Shown here piece after piece: positions 1 to 5,823 of a stretch of DNA of 17,146 bases (its first letter is position 1; every line of letters starts with the position of its first letter). Under the pieces are notes generated by a model, which was not told the DNA's origin, made no database searches, and saw only the letters and a program-made list of their open reading frames with translations. The position numbers were made by a program, and so were the translations under genes. The DNA is from CAZUNO01 sp964621445 [NCBI: Candidatus Hadarchaeota archaeon] (GTDB taxonomy: Archaea > CAYQAE01 > CAYVLA01): contig CAZUNO010000040.1 in NCBI GenBank assembly GCA_964621445.1, forward strand, positions 1 to 17,146, given 5' to 3'.

Positions 1-33
1 CTTAGACCACTAAACCAAAAACCGCGCCCACAC

Positions 34-53
34 AAGGCTCATTCCCGAGCCTT
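34..53. repeat. Perfect 7-bp inverted repeat at the end of the ATPase pseudogene
   Basis: AAGGCTC (34-40) and GAGCCTT (47-53) are perfect complements separated by 6 bases. The repeat covers the natural TGA of the ABC ATPase frame (39-41). It could fold at the end of the minus-strand transcript, but no T-run follows, so a terminator role is not shown. The arms also encode part of the last residues, so chance is possible. Confidence 0.4.
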
Positions 54-779
54 AGGTAAGTTATCTTCGGAATCTTTGGTGACAATTAATCCGTCCTGTA
101 TTCTGAGTACCCTGTCTGCGATCCTGCCTACTCGTTTGTCGTGGGTGACTATGATCTCGGTTTTATTGTACTGGTCTCTTAGGTTTTTGAATAGGTCAAG
201 TATCCGGGACCCGGTTGCGGTGTCGATTTATCCGGTTGGTTCATCGGCTAGGATTATGGGAGGGTTATTTGTCAGGGCGGCCGCGATTGCTATTCTCTGT
301 TGCTCCCCTCCTGATAGTTCGTCAGGCCGGTGGTGCTCTCTGTCGGCCATATCAACAGCCTCCAATAACTGTTCGGTGGTTTTTTGTATATATTCGGCCG
401 GTTTCCCGGCTGCCTGTATAGGGAGTTCCACGTTCTCTCTGGCTGTTAGGGATGAGGAAAGGTTGAAGAACTGGAAGATTACGCCCACCACGTTGCGTCT
501 ATACCTGACCAGTTGAGACTCGTCCATTTCTGATATGCTTTCTCCCTCTACCCGGACCGAACCTGCTGTAGGTTGATCAAGCCCCGCCAAGATGTTGAGA
601 AGAGTTGTCTTTCCACAGCCTGAGGGACCCATTATGGCCACTATTTCACCTTTCTCCACATCCATATCGACACCTCGGAGCGCTATTACCTCCAGTTTCC
701 CGTTCTTATAAACCTTGATAAGATCCCTCACGGTTATGAGGCTTGGGCCTGGGTCCACATCGTTATTGTCATTGGGCAT
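39..779 (-). pseudogene. MacB/LolD-type ABC transporter ATPase, interrupted by an in-frame TAA
   Basis: Reading from the ATG at 779, the protein has Walker A GPSGCGKTT (residues 51-59), signature LSGGEQQR (155-162) and Walker B IILADEP (175-181), followed by PTG and a TAA stop at 228-230. The same frame continues without a shift for about 62 codons after this stop, reading IDTATGSRILDLFKNL, the H-loop segment IIVTHDKR and VLRIQDG, down to TGA at 39-41. That tail is exactly what the family has after EPTG, where NLD is usual. The full reading frame (246 codons) is normal for the MacB/LolD family, which powers lipoprotein or small-molecule export with FtsX-like permeases. The stop removes the D-loop and H-loop, so the product should be inactive. 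The start directly abuts the stop of the broken permease gene upstream, so the pair was an operon. A sequencing error is possible, but the partner gene is also damaged. Confidence 0.88.
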
Positions 780-1358
780 CTAGTTCAACTTCCTTAAGAC
801 TTGGTTGATATTTATCCTTGAGACATGAATACCGATAATCATGGAAGAAGCCAAGAGAGCGAGCATAGACGCCAGGGTGAGGGGGAGAAGGCCCGCAGGG
901 AGGGAGAATAGCGGCGGGATGATGATATCTTCCATATGGAATGACGATATGGTCTGGAGGTATCCCGGTAGTAACCCTGCTACAATGCCGACGCCGACGC
1001 CCAGCAAGGATATAACCCATACCTGAACCAGGATGAGAAGGGTCTGCTGTTTCCTGCTCACCCATCTTGCTATCTGACGCGCCATTTCGCCTAGCCGAGG
1101 CCGGTAGGAGGAATATGTACCGAGGCAGAGGCCCAGGGAAGCTAGCGCTAGAACGAAGATAAACTCTACCTTGGTGTATGGAATAACCGTTCCTAGGACT
1201 GGGAAACGTTTCTCTAGCAGGTCTTATTCTGCGTCCGCGATAGATACCTGCCACCAGTACGATGTGGCGGGGTAAAGAGATGTGATTGAATGGGCAATAT
1301 TCTCACTAACCCTTGGATCCTCAACCTTGACCAGGCAATCTCTTCCCGTAGGCTGCGG
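780..1358 (-). pseudogene. FtsX/MacB-like ABC permease, 5'-truncated with an in-frame TAA
   Basis: The C-terminal part of an FtsX-like permease can be read in one frame from about 1358 to the TAG at 780-782. It begins near GRDCLVKVEDPRVSENI, passes an in-frame TAA at 1224-1226 (context SIADAE-stop-DLLEKRFPVLG), then gives IFVLALASLGLCLGTYSS, PRLGEMARQIARWVSRKQQ and two further hydrophobic segments (LLILVQVWVISLLGVGVGIV; LLPLTLASMLALLASSMIIG). Three C-terminal membrane helices with a cytoplasmic loop between the first two are the FtsX layout. Upstream of about 1358 the frame is closed by a TAG (1359-1361) and no permease-like sequence can be recognised, so most of the gene (the N-terminal helix and extracytoplasmic domain) is missing. 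An ATG at 1085 could still express a 101-residue fragment. The gene abuts the ATPase pseudogene at 779. Confidence 0.82.
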
Positions 1359-1372
1359 CTACGATGCAAGGA

Positions 1373-1567
1373 TCACCAACCGCCAAGCTCCAAGTCGCAG
1401 ACGGAGAGCCAGACTGGCAGCCTGGCCAAGAACTCGTCCGGCAGCAGGTGATCATCCTCCGAGCAGATCGCATGCCGCAGACTTGAGTCACTTGGCAGCC
1501 TCTTTCTGGCGAATTCCTTTAGCGGACGAATATCCAGGGGGAAGAGAGAACGCCCACCGGCCGTCAA
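1373..1567 (-). CDS. Small hypothetical ORF (64 aa), no recognised family
   Basis: A TTG-started frame encodes 64 residues, including PLKEFARKRLPSDSSLRHA and PDEFLARLPVWLSVCDLEL. Third positions are rich in G and C (CTG, GCC, AGG, GTC, TGC), as in the window's real genes, and the composition is soluble and amphipathic, with no membrane segment. No clear ribosome binding site precedes the TTG, so the frame could start later, or be the remnant of a longer gene. It lies between the truncated permease (ends near 1358) and the small hydrophobic ORF at 1582-1740, in a region that has clearly been rearranged. I do not recognise the family. It may be a decayed fragment. Confidence 0.3.
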   Translation of the reverse strand: MTAGGRSLFPLDIRPLKEFARKRLPSDSSLRHAICSEDDHLLPDEFLARLPVWLSVCDLELGGW

Positions 1568-1581
1568 GTGACGACCACCAC

Positions 1582-1740
1582 CTAGAGAATTTCTGGGAGG
1601 TCAAAACGTCCCGATTTCGGTGAAACCCACCTACTCAAAAAACCAAGCAAAATACTACACAGCAACCCTAGATCTAAAACCAAAACAACCAACCAAATAA
1701 TTATGTCCCACAGCCCGCGCTGGGATCTTTCACCAAGCAT
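1582..1740 (-). CDS. Possible small membrane protein (52 aa) overlapping the end of the URO-D gene
   Basis: An ATG at 1740 lies inside the last codons of the URO-D-like gene (stop at 1730-1732), an 11-base overlap suggestive of translational coupling. The product would have one long hydrophobic stretch (roughly residues 11-37, starting LWDIIIWLVVLVLDLGLL) followed by a basic segment (SRWVSPKSGR), a layout fitting a single-pass membrane microprotein. Against this, the minus strand here is a T-rich tract (repeated TTGG/TTTT between about 1625 and 1700), which would encode hydrophobic residues by chance and could instead be a T-rich archaeal transcription terminator for the URO-D gene. No family recognised. 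Confidence 0.3.
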   Translation of the reverse strand: MLGERSQRGLWDIIIWLVVLVLDLGLLCSILLGFLSRWVSPKSGRFDLPEIL

Positions 1741-2776
1741 GGTTTGTGCCGTCAACAATTGGATATGAGCCATAAGAGCGGCCGGCTTCCATCATGGCTA
1801 GGTAGTTATCTGGCTTGACCGCGGGATGTATGCTGTTGCTTGAGGCCAGGACGTATCCACCTTGGGGGGCAGCTCTTTGTATAGTATCCTTTACGGTGGC
1901 CACCACGTCGGTAGGTGAACCGGTGGATAGGAGGTGTCCGCAATCTATGTTACCCATAAGGCAGATGCGATCTCCGTATTGGTGTTTGACCTTGCCTATA
2001 TCCATCCCTGCAACCGGCTCCAGGGGGTCTATTGCAGTTATTCCTGCATCGACCATGAGGTCAAGAATGGGCCAGATATTGCCATCGGTATGTTTGATAT
2101 AGGGTATGCCGTGTTTCTTTGCCGTCCTTATGGTTTCCTTCAGGTAGGGCAAAACAAAGGACTTGAAATGGTCAAGGGACATTATGGGCCCGGCGCGGTT
2201 GCAGTAATCGTCACCGGTAACTATGGCATCAGCGCCAATCTCTATAGCCCTCTCTATGACCTCCTTCTTGTAATCGGTGACCATCCTGGCAAGCTTTTTG
2301 GCAAATCCCGGGTTCCTGTAGTAATCTATGAGCAGGTTTTTCATTCCACGGAGATAGTGTGAGAACTCAAAGGCCTCGTGAGATAGAAACACAACCGCTC
2401 TCTCTCCCCCAAATCTGTCAACCGTGTTTTCAAGGGTTTTCAAACGGTGGTCCGCGTGGGGATCAGGCGGGGTGTAGTTGGAGAGAGCCTCCTTCCCATC
2501 TATCGGTCCACCGCCTGGGTAGGTGAGCCCGCTGGGTTCAATCTTCCATGTAATATTCCACTCATCAATGTAGGTGGTCTTGTCAACCCTTTCAAGCATC
2601 TTTGTATCTTCAAAGATGGTGACCCCGTCATGGTTCTCCTTCTCAGCGAAGTCCAGATATGACATGTCACCGGCCAATGCCTGTATTACTGGTCTGTTGA
2701 TTATGAGTTCCCAGATGGGAACTCTATCCGGCTCCTCCAGCTGAAGGGCCCTTAACATCCTCTGACGTCCATTCAT
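1730..2776 (-). CDS. Uroporphyrinogen decarboxylase (URO-D)/corrinoid methyltransferase-like protein
   Basis: This 348-residue protein has the URO-D superfamily barrel. The N-terminus reads MNGRQRMLRALQLEEPDRVP, the standard opening of the MtaA/MtbA/CmuA-like branch, which is why the ATG at 2776 (preceded by GGGGT) is preferred over an in-frame GTG at 2800. Later motifs are GDDYCNRAGPIMS (about 188-200), HTDGN (about 229-233), GNIDCGHLLSTG (about 275-286) and SNSIHPAVKP. True URO-D decarboxylates uroporphyrinogen III; this branch usually moves methyl groups between a substrate and a corrinoid protein or coenzyme, using a zinc site made by His and Cys. Here the usual H-x-C reads H-T-D, leaving one His and Cys279 as obvious ligands, so the zinc site would differ from MtbA-type enzymes. 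No corrinoid protein gene is nearby. The substrate is unknown. It is divergent from the glycoside-hydrolase-like gene, with about 108 bp between. Confidence 0.85.
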   Translation of the reverse strand: MNGRQRMLRALQLEEPDRVPIWELIINRPVIQALAGDMSYLDFAEKENHDGVTIFEDTKMLERVDKTTYIDEWNITWKIEPSGLTYPGGGPIDGKEALSNYTPPDPHADHRLKTLENTVDRFGGERAVVFLSHEAFEFSHYLRGMKNLLIDYYRNPGFAKKLARMVTDYKKEVIERAIEIGADAIVTGDDYCNRAGPIMSLDHFKSFVLPYLKETIRTAKKHGIPYIKHTDGNIWPILDLMVDAGITAIDPLEPVAGMDIGKVKHQYGDRICLMGNIDCGHLLSTGSPTDVVATVKDTIQRAAPQGGYVLASSNSIHPAVKPDNYLAMMEAGRSYGSYPIVDGTNHAW

Positions 2777-2884
2777 GGTTACCCCAAGAAAGGGTTGCAC
2801 AATGCCTTATGATTCTTTTTCATCCAACCGGCTATGATTTATCTATCTTTGAAACCAGGGGGAGGGGATTTGAGTTGAGGTATC

Positions 2885-4264
2885 ATGGTTATAGATAAAG
2901 AGCCCTACTACCAGGGATCAAGACTGGAATTGTTCGTGGAGGATTTTCTGATAGAGGAACTGAAAAACGCCGAAAGGCGAATACACCACCCGGTTCCCCA
3001 GGAGAGGTCAATTACCTTTGATCGTCCATGGGAGGGGAACACCTCCACCTACGTGACCGTTTTCGAGGACGGTGATATTTACCGTATGTATTACAGGGGG
3101 AGCAATTACGACTGGGAGGAGGAAGAGAGCAGAGAATGCTTCACCTGTTATGCCGAGAGCGATGATGGTTTGAACTGGAGAAGACCGGATCTTGGTATCT
3201 TCGAGTACCTTGGATCAAAGAATAACAACATAGTCTGGAAGGGCTTAGGAACTCATAACTTCTCCCCATTCAAGGATAAGAATCCGGATTGCGAGAGAGG
3301 AAGGAAGTACAAGGCTATAGGTGGTTCAGTGAGGGAGGGAGGGCTCTTTGCATTCCATTCTGCCGACGGAGTTCATTGGGAGCTAACTCTGGATGAACCG
3401 GTCATCAAGAGTGATAATAGGTCAAAATACAAGTTTGATTCTCAGAACATAGCCTTTTGGGATAGGGAAGCTGGGCTATATCGGGAATATCATCGTGGTT
3501 CAAGAGAGAAATATCGTGACATATTGACATCCACTTCACGTGATTTCCTAAACTGGTCCGAGCCGGTATTTTTGGATTTTGGGGAATGCTCCCTGGAGCA
3601 CCTCTACACGAATGCAGTGGTTCCATACCCCAGGGCAGAACACATACTGCTCGGGTTTCCTAAGAGATTTCTAACCAAGCGAAAGAAAGTCCTCGACCAT
3701 CCTCTCCCCGGTGTTTCGGATGGAGTTTTAATGGCCAGTAGAGACGGGGTTACCTGGGAGCGCTGGCTGGAGGCCTTGGTTAGGCCGGGTCTGCAGAGAG
3801 AAAGATGGTGGGAGAGAAATAACATGATCGCCCGCGGGCTACTGTTGACCGAGGGCAGAATACCGGGAACTCCTCGGGAGATTTCCATATACCTGAATGA
3901 GGGTTACTACGAGACGGGAACCGGGCTTAGAAGGCATACCCTGCGAATGGACGGCTTCGTCTCCATACATTCGGGGTCCGAGGAAGGGGAGATCATGACC
4001 CGTGATATCATCTTTGAGGGGGAAGAGCTCCTGGTAAATTACTCCACCTCGGCTGCAGGCTGGATAAGGGCGGAGATACTGGACACGAACTCGGATCCCA
4101 TCCCCGGGTTTGAGCTTCGTAGATGCGAGGAGATATACGGGGATGAATTGGAAGGGCTGGTAACCTGGGATGGTGACGGAGATCTATCGGAGCTCAGCTG
4201 CCGGCCCATAAAGCTCCGTTTCAAGTTGAGGGATGCCGATATATATTCCTTCCGGTTTGCGTGA
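2885..4264 (+). CDS. Five-bladed beta-propeller glycoside hydrolase-like protein
   Basis: The 459-residue protein has no signal peptide and no membrane segment. It starts at an ATG preceded by GAGGT. Recurrent aromatic and acidic blade motifs are visible: FVEDFLIE (near 17-24), RPWEGNTSTYVTVFEDG (near 47-63), YRMYYRGS, CYAESDDGLNWRRPDLG (near 86-102), SADGVHWE (near 159-166), FDSQNIAFWD (near 184-193), SRDGVTWERW and TLRMDGFVS near 350. Together they fit a GH43/GH32-like propeller followed by a C-terminal beta-sandwich that ends in DADIYSFRFA. I know this kind of protein mainly from Planctomycetes and related bacteria, where it is usually annotated as hypothetical or as a distant glycosyl hydrolase, so transfer from bacteria is likely. 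Catalytic acids cannot be assigned without an alignment. The lack of an export signal points to intracellular action on an imported sugar. The gene is convergent with the next, only 9 bp away. Confidence 0.75.
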   Translation: MVIDKEPYYQGSRLELFVEDFLIEELKNAERRIHHPVPQERSITFDRPWEGNTSTYVTVFEDGDIYRMYYRGSNYDWEEEESRECFTCYAESDDGLNWRRPDLGIFEYLGSKNNNIVWKGLGTHNFSPFKDKNPDCERGRKYKAIGGSVREGGLFAFHSADGVHWELTLDEPVIKSDNRSKYKFDSQNIAFWDREAGLYREYHRGSREKYRDILTSTSRDFLNWSEPVFLDFGECSLEHLYTNAVVPYPRAEHILLGFPKRFLTKRKKVLDHPLPGVSDGVLMASRDGVTWERWLEALVRPGLQRERWWERNNMIARGLLLTEGRIPGTPREISIYLNEGYYETGTGLRRHTLRMDGFVSIHSGSEEGEIMTRDIIFEGEELLVNYSTSAAGWIRAEILDTNSDPIPGFELRRCEEIYGDELEGLVTWDGDGDLSELSCRPIKLRFKLRDADIYSFRFA

Positions 4265-4273
4265 AATCCGTTT

Positions 4274-5494
4274 TCAAATCTCCAGTCTGGTGGAGGATAC
4301 CTCTCGATAAGCTCTGCGCCTAATCATCAGAGTCCATAGTATGGTCCCCGACATGATGGCGGCCGAGGTTATGGCTAACCACTCCGATACGTATACCCAG
4401 AACATTGCCTCGTCCTTGAGGGCAACGGCATCGCTGGTGATCTCGGCTACCTGATTTGATAGGGAGTCCATTGTATCCACGGATGTAGCATAGTCCTGTT
4501 GGAGGTAGTAAGCGGTGGCCCGTGTCACATCGCCTTCCAGGTCACCCAGCTTTTCCGAAAGGGTCACCGTGTTCGCCCCAAATCTATAGGCCCAGTCCAT
4601 CATGGAAAGAACTAGTGACTTTTCCTTCTGGAATGAGTATATAAGCGATCGAGCCTCCCTCCTTGCGTGGATGTCGGTTATCATCGGTCGTCCTAGGGAG
4701 TAGAGGATTAGGTTTGTGGCCATATCAATTGCGTATGGGTTTTCTCCCCGTGAGTTGGGGGTTGTAGACCACCACTGCCTGTTAAACTCATCCCCGCAGA
4801 CCCAGGTCAGGCCGGGGTTGGATCCATAAGGTTCCCAAGACACCAGCCAGGGAAAATCAACCGGTTGCATATATGCCCAGATCTTGGCCCCCTGACGGGG
4901 CTTCATCTTGGCGTATGCATCCCCGGTCACCTTTTCCATTCCAAGATCTATGAAGGGAAGGAATACCGGGTTCCTATTTCTAACAAATCGCACTTTCCAG
5001 CTTTGGTGGAAATAGAAATCGTACTCGGATATGGGCATTAGATCATACATTATTGTGGGTTCAAATGCGTGGATCCACCCCGGGCCGAAGCTTGATAGCG
5101 AGGGTATCCCTGCTTCCCTGAAGGCATAGTCTATGTCCCTGAACTGCCTGGAAGTATAATGTTGTATGCGGGCGTCAGAAAAAACAAAGAACTGGTAGCT
5201 CTCCACGAGGGCATTTCTGGTCCTCGGGAAGTAAATCCGGTCTATTTTCCGCTTCTCCCTATCGCCCATATCTACTGGAACCGGCTCCACGCTGTACTTG
5301 AATAGGGGATCTTGTATGAAAAATCCGGTGAACGGACAACGCGTTGGATCCACGGAGCCGATGACAAAGCAATTTATGCGTTCCGGGGAACCCTGGACGA
5401 TAGCTGCGTTTATACAAAAAAGGACCGCCAGGATAGTTGGAAAAGCATGGCGAATATTAACTTTGCCGAATGGTAGTAGATGAATGGTTCTCAT
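4274..5494 (-). CDS. Membrane-anchored secreted protein, paralogue of the 8906-10132 product
   Basis: The 406-residue product has an N-terminal hydrophobic signal (FPTILAVLFCINAAIVQG, residues 18-35), a long extracytoplasmic domain, an alpha-helical region (about 300-360, with DWAYRFGANTVTLSEKLGDL), and a C-terminal membrane helix flanked by EAMFWVYVSEWL and LWTLMIRRRAYREV. The last part matches the other paralogue closely (FWVYV-EW then W-LMIRR), as does the order of all segments. The ectodomain is predicted to be related to the glutamine-amidotransferase-like (ThuA/GATase1-like) fold seen more clearly in the paralogue, but no catalytic Cys/His pair can be pointed to. The basic RRR after the helix fits a cytoplasmic C-terminus. 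The ATG at 5494 has AGTGA upstream. It is transcribed away from the fusion flavoprotein gene. Function unknown. Confidence 0.8.
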   Translation of the reverse strand: MRTIHLLPFGKVNIRHAFPTILAVLFCINAAIVQGSPERINCFVIGSVDPTRCPFTGFFIQDPLFKYSVEPVPVDMGDREKRKIDRIYFPRTRNALVESYQFFVFSDARIQHYTSRQFRDIDYAFREAGIPSLSSFGPGWIHAFEPTIMYDLMPISEYDFYFHQSWKVRFVRNRNPVFLPFIDLGMEKVTGDAYAKMKPRQGAKIWAYMQPVDFPWLVSWEPYGSNPGLTWVCGDEFNRQWWSTTPNSRGENPYAIDMATNLILYSLGRPMITDIHARREARSLIYSFQKEKSLVLSMMDWAYRFGANTVTLSEKLGDLEGDVTRATAYYLQQDYATSVDTMDSLSNQVAEITSDAVALKDEAMFWVYVSEWLAITSAAIMSGTILWTLMIRRRAYREVSSTRLEI

Positions 5495-5717
5495 GATTTC
5501 ACTTTGGAATCTCGAGAGATCCTAAACTCAAGTCAAGCTCGACCGACCTCGAATCCAGTAGCACCCGATTAAGGCTGGGGACTTAGAATCGTACTTCTTA
5601 CCTGGCTTAAAAGGATTTTTGGCCCCGATACATTTTCTAATCAAATTGTCGATATCTGGGAATCGGGCATCTCAAATCGTTATGTATATTCTACCTTCTC
5701 TAGACAAAAAGAGGATA

Positions 5718-5725
5718 TTTATAAA
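5718..5725 (+). promoter_or_regulatory. TATA box of the fusion flavoprotein gene
   Basis: TTTATAAA in an A/G-rich context (AAAAAGAGGATA just upstream can act as the BRE) is a near-consensus archaeal TATA element. A start of transcription about 25 bp downstream (near 5747) would give a leader of roughly 75 nt before the ATG at 5824. Confidence 0.7.
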
Positions 5726-5751
5726 TTTGTATAATAGCGTTATGCGAATTT
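5723..5751. promoter_or_regulatory. Imperfect palindrome overlapping the TATA box: candidate operator
   Basis: The arms AAATTTGTATAA (5723-5734) and TTATGCGAATTT (5740-5751) are reverse complements at 10 of 12 positions, with a 5-bp spacer TAGCG. The element starts inside the TATA box and runs to the expected transcript start, where an archaeal HTH repressor would block TBP/TFB or polymerase. No regulator gene is present in the window. Palindromy in A/T-rich sequence is partly expected by chance. Confidence 0.5.
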
Positions 5752-5823
5752 GATCAATCTTACTGGCGACTTTGAGTATCCCATTCTTGTCATTGAAGTC
5801 AGGCATTTGAAGAGGCGGTATTG

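Larger units (their letters stand above)
5495..5823. other. Intergenic region between divergent genes, containing the fusion gene promoter
   Basis: About 330 bp without a gene separate the minus-strand membrane protein and the plus-strand fusion flavoprotein. The right part holds a clear archaeal TATA box (5718-5725) and an imperfect palindrome (5723-5751), described separately. For the leftward gene I see only weak T/A-rich candidates, such as CTTTTAAG near 5605-5612 on the minus strand, and do not call a promoter. No RNA gene or ORF with coding character is visible. Confidence 0.6.

Noticed and set aside
1-30. Possible tRNA fragment on the minus strand (GGTTTAGTGGTCTAAG resembles a D-arm)
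   Set aside because: The D-stem does not pair properly, U8 and acceptor placement do not fit, and the sequence is cut by the window edge, so no tRNA can be supported.
76-516. 146-codon plus-strand ORF
   Set aside because: It is antisense to the ABC ATPase pseudogene, whose motifs are read clearly in the minus strand.
228-1226. Reassignment of TAA to a sense codon (recoding)
   Set aside because: TAA ends intact genes in the window, and the permease is also truncated, so pseudogene decay is simpler.
769-1254. 161-codon minus-strand ORF over the permease
   Set aside because: It is a different frame from the FtsX-like sequence, is rich in Arg/Pro/Ser and has no family motif; the permease frame explains the region.
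1282-1623. 113-codon plus-strand ORF
   Set aside because: Low-complexity Arg/Ala/Pro composition and overlap with better minus-strand frames; no binding site or family resemblance.
1934-2362. 142-codon plus-strand ORF inside the URO-D gene
   Set aside because: Antisense shadow; the minus-strand protein has conserved motifs across its whole length.
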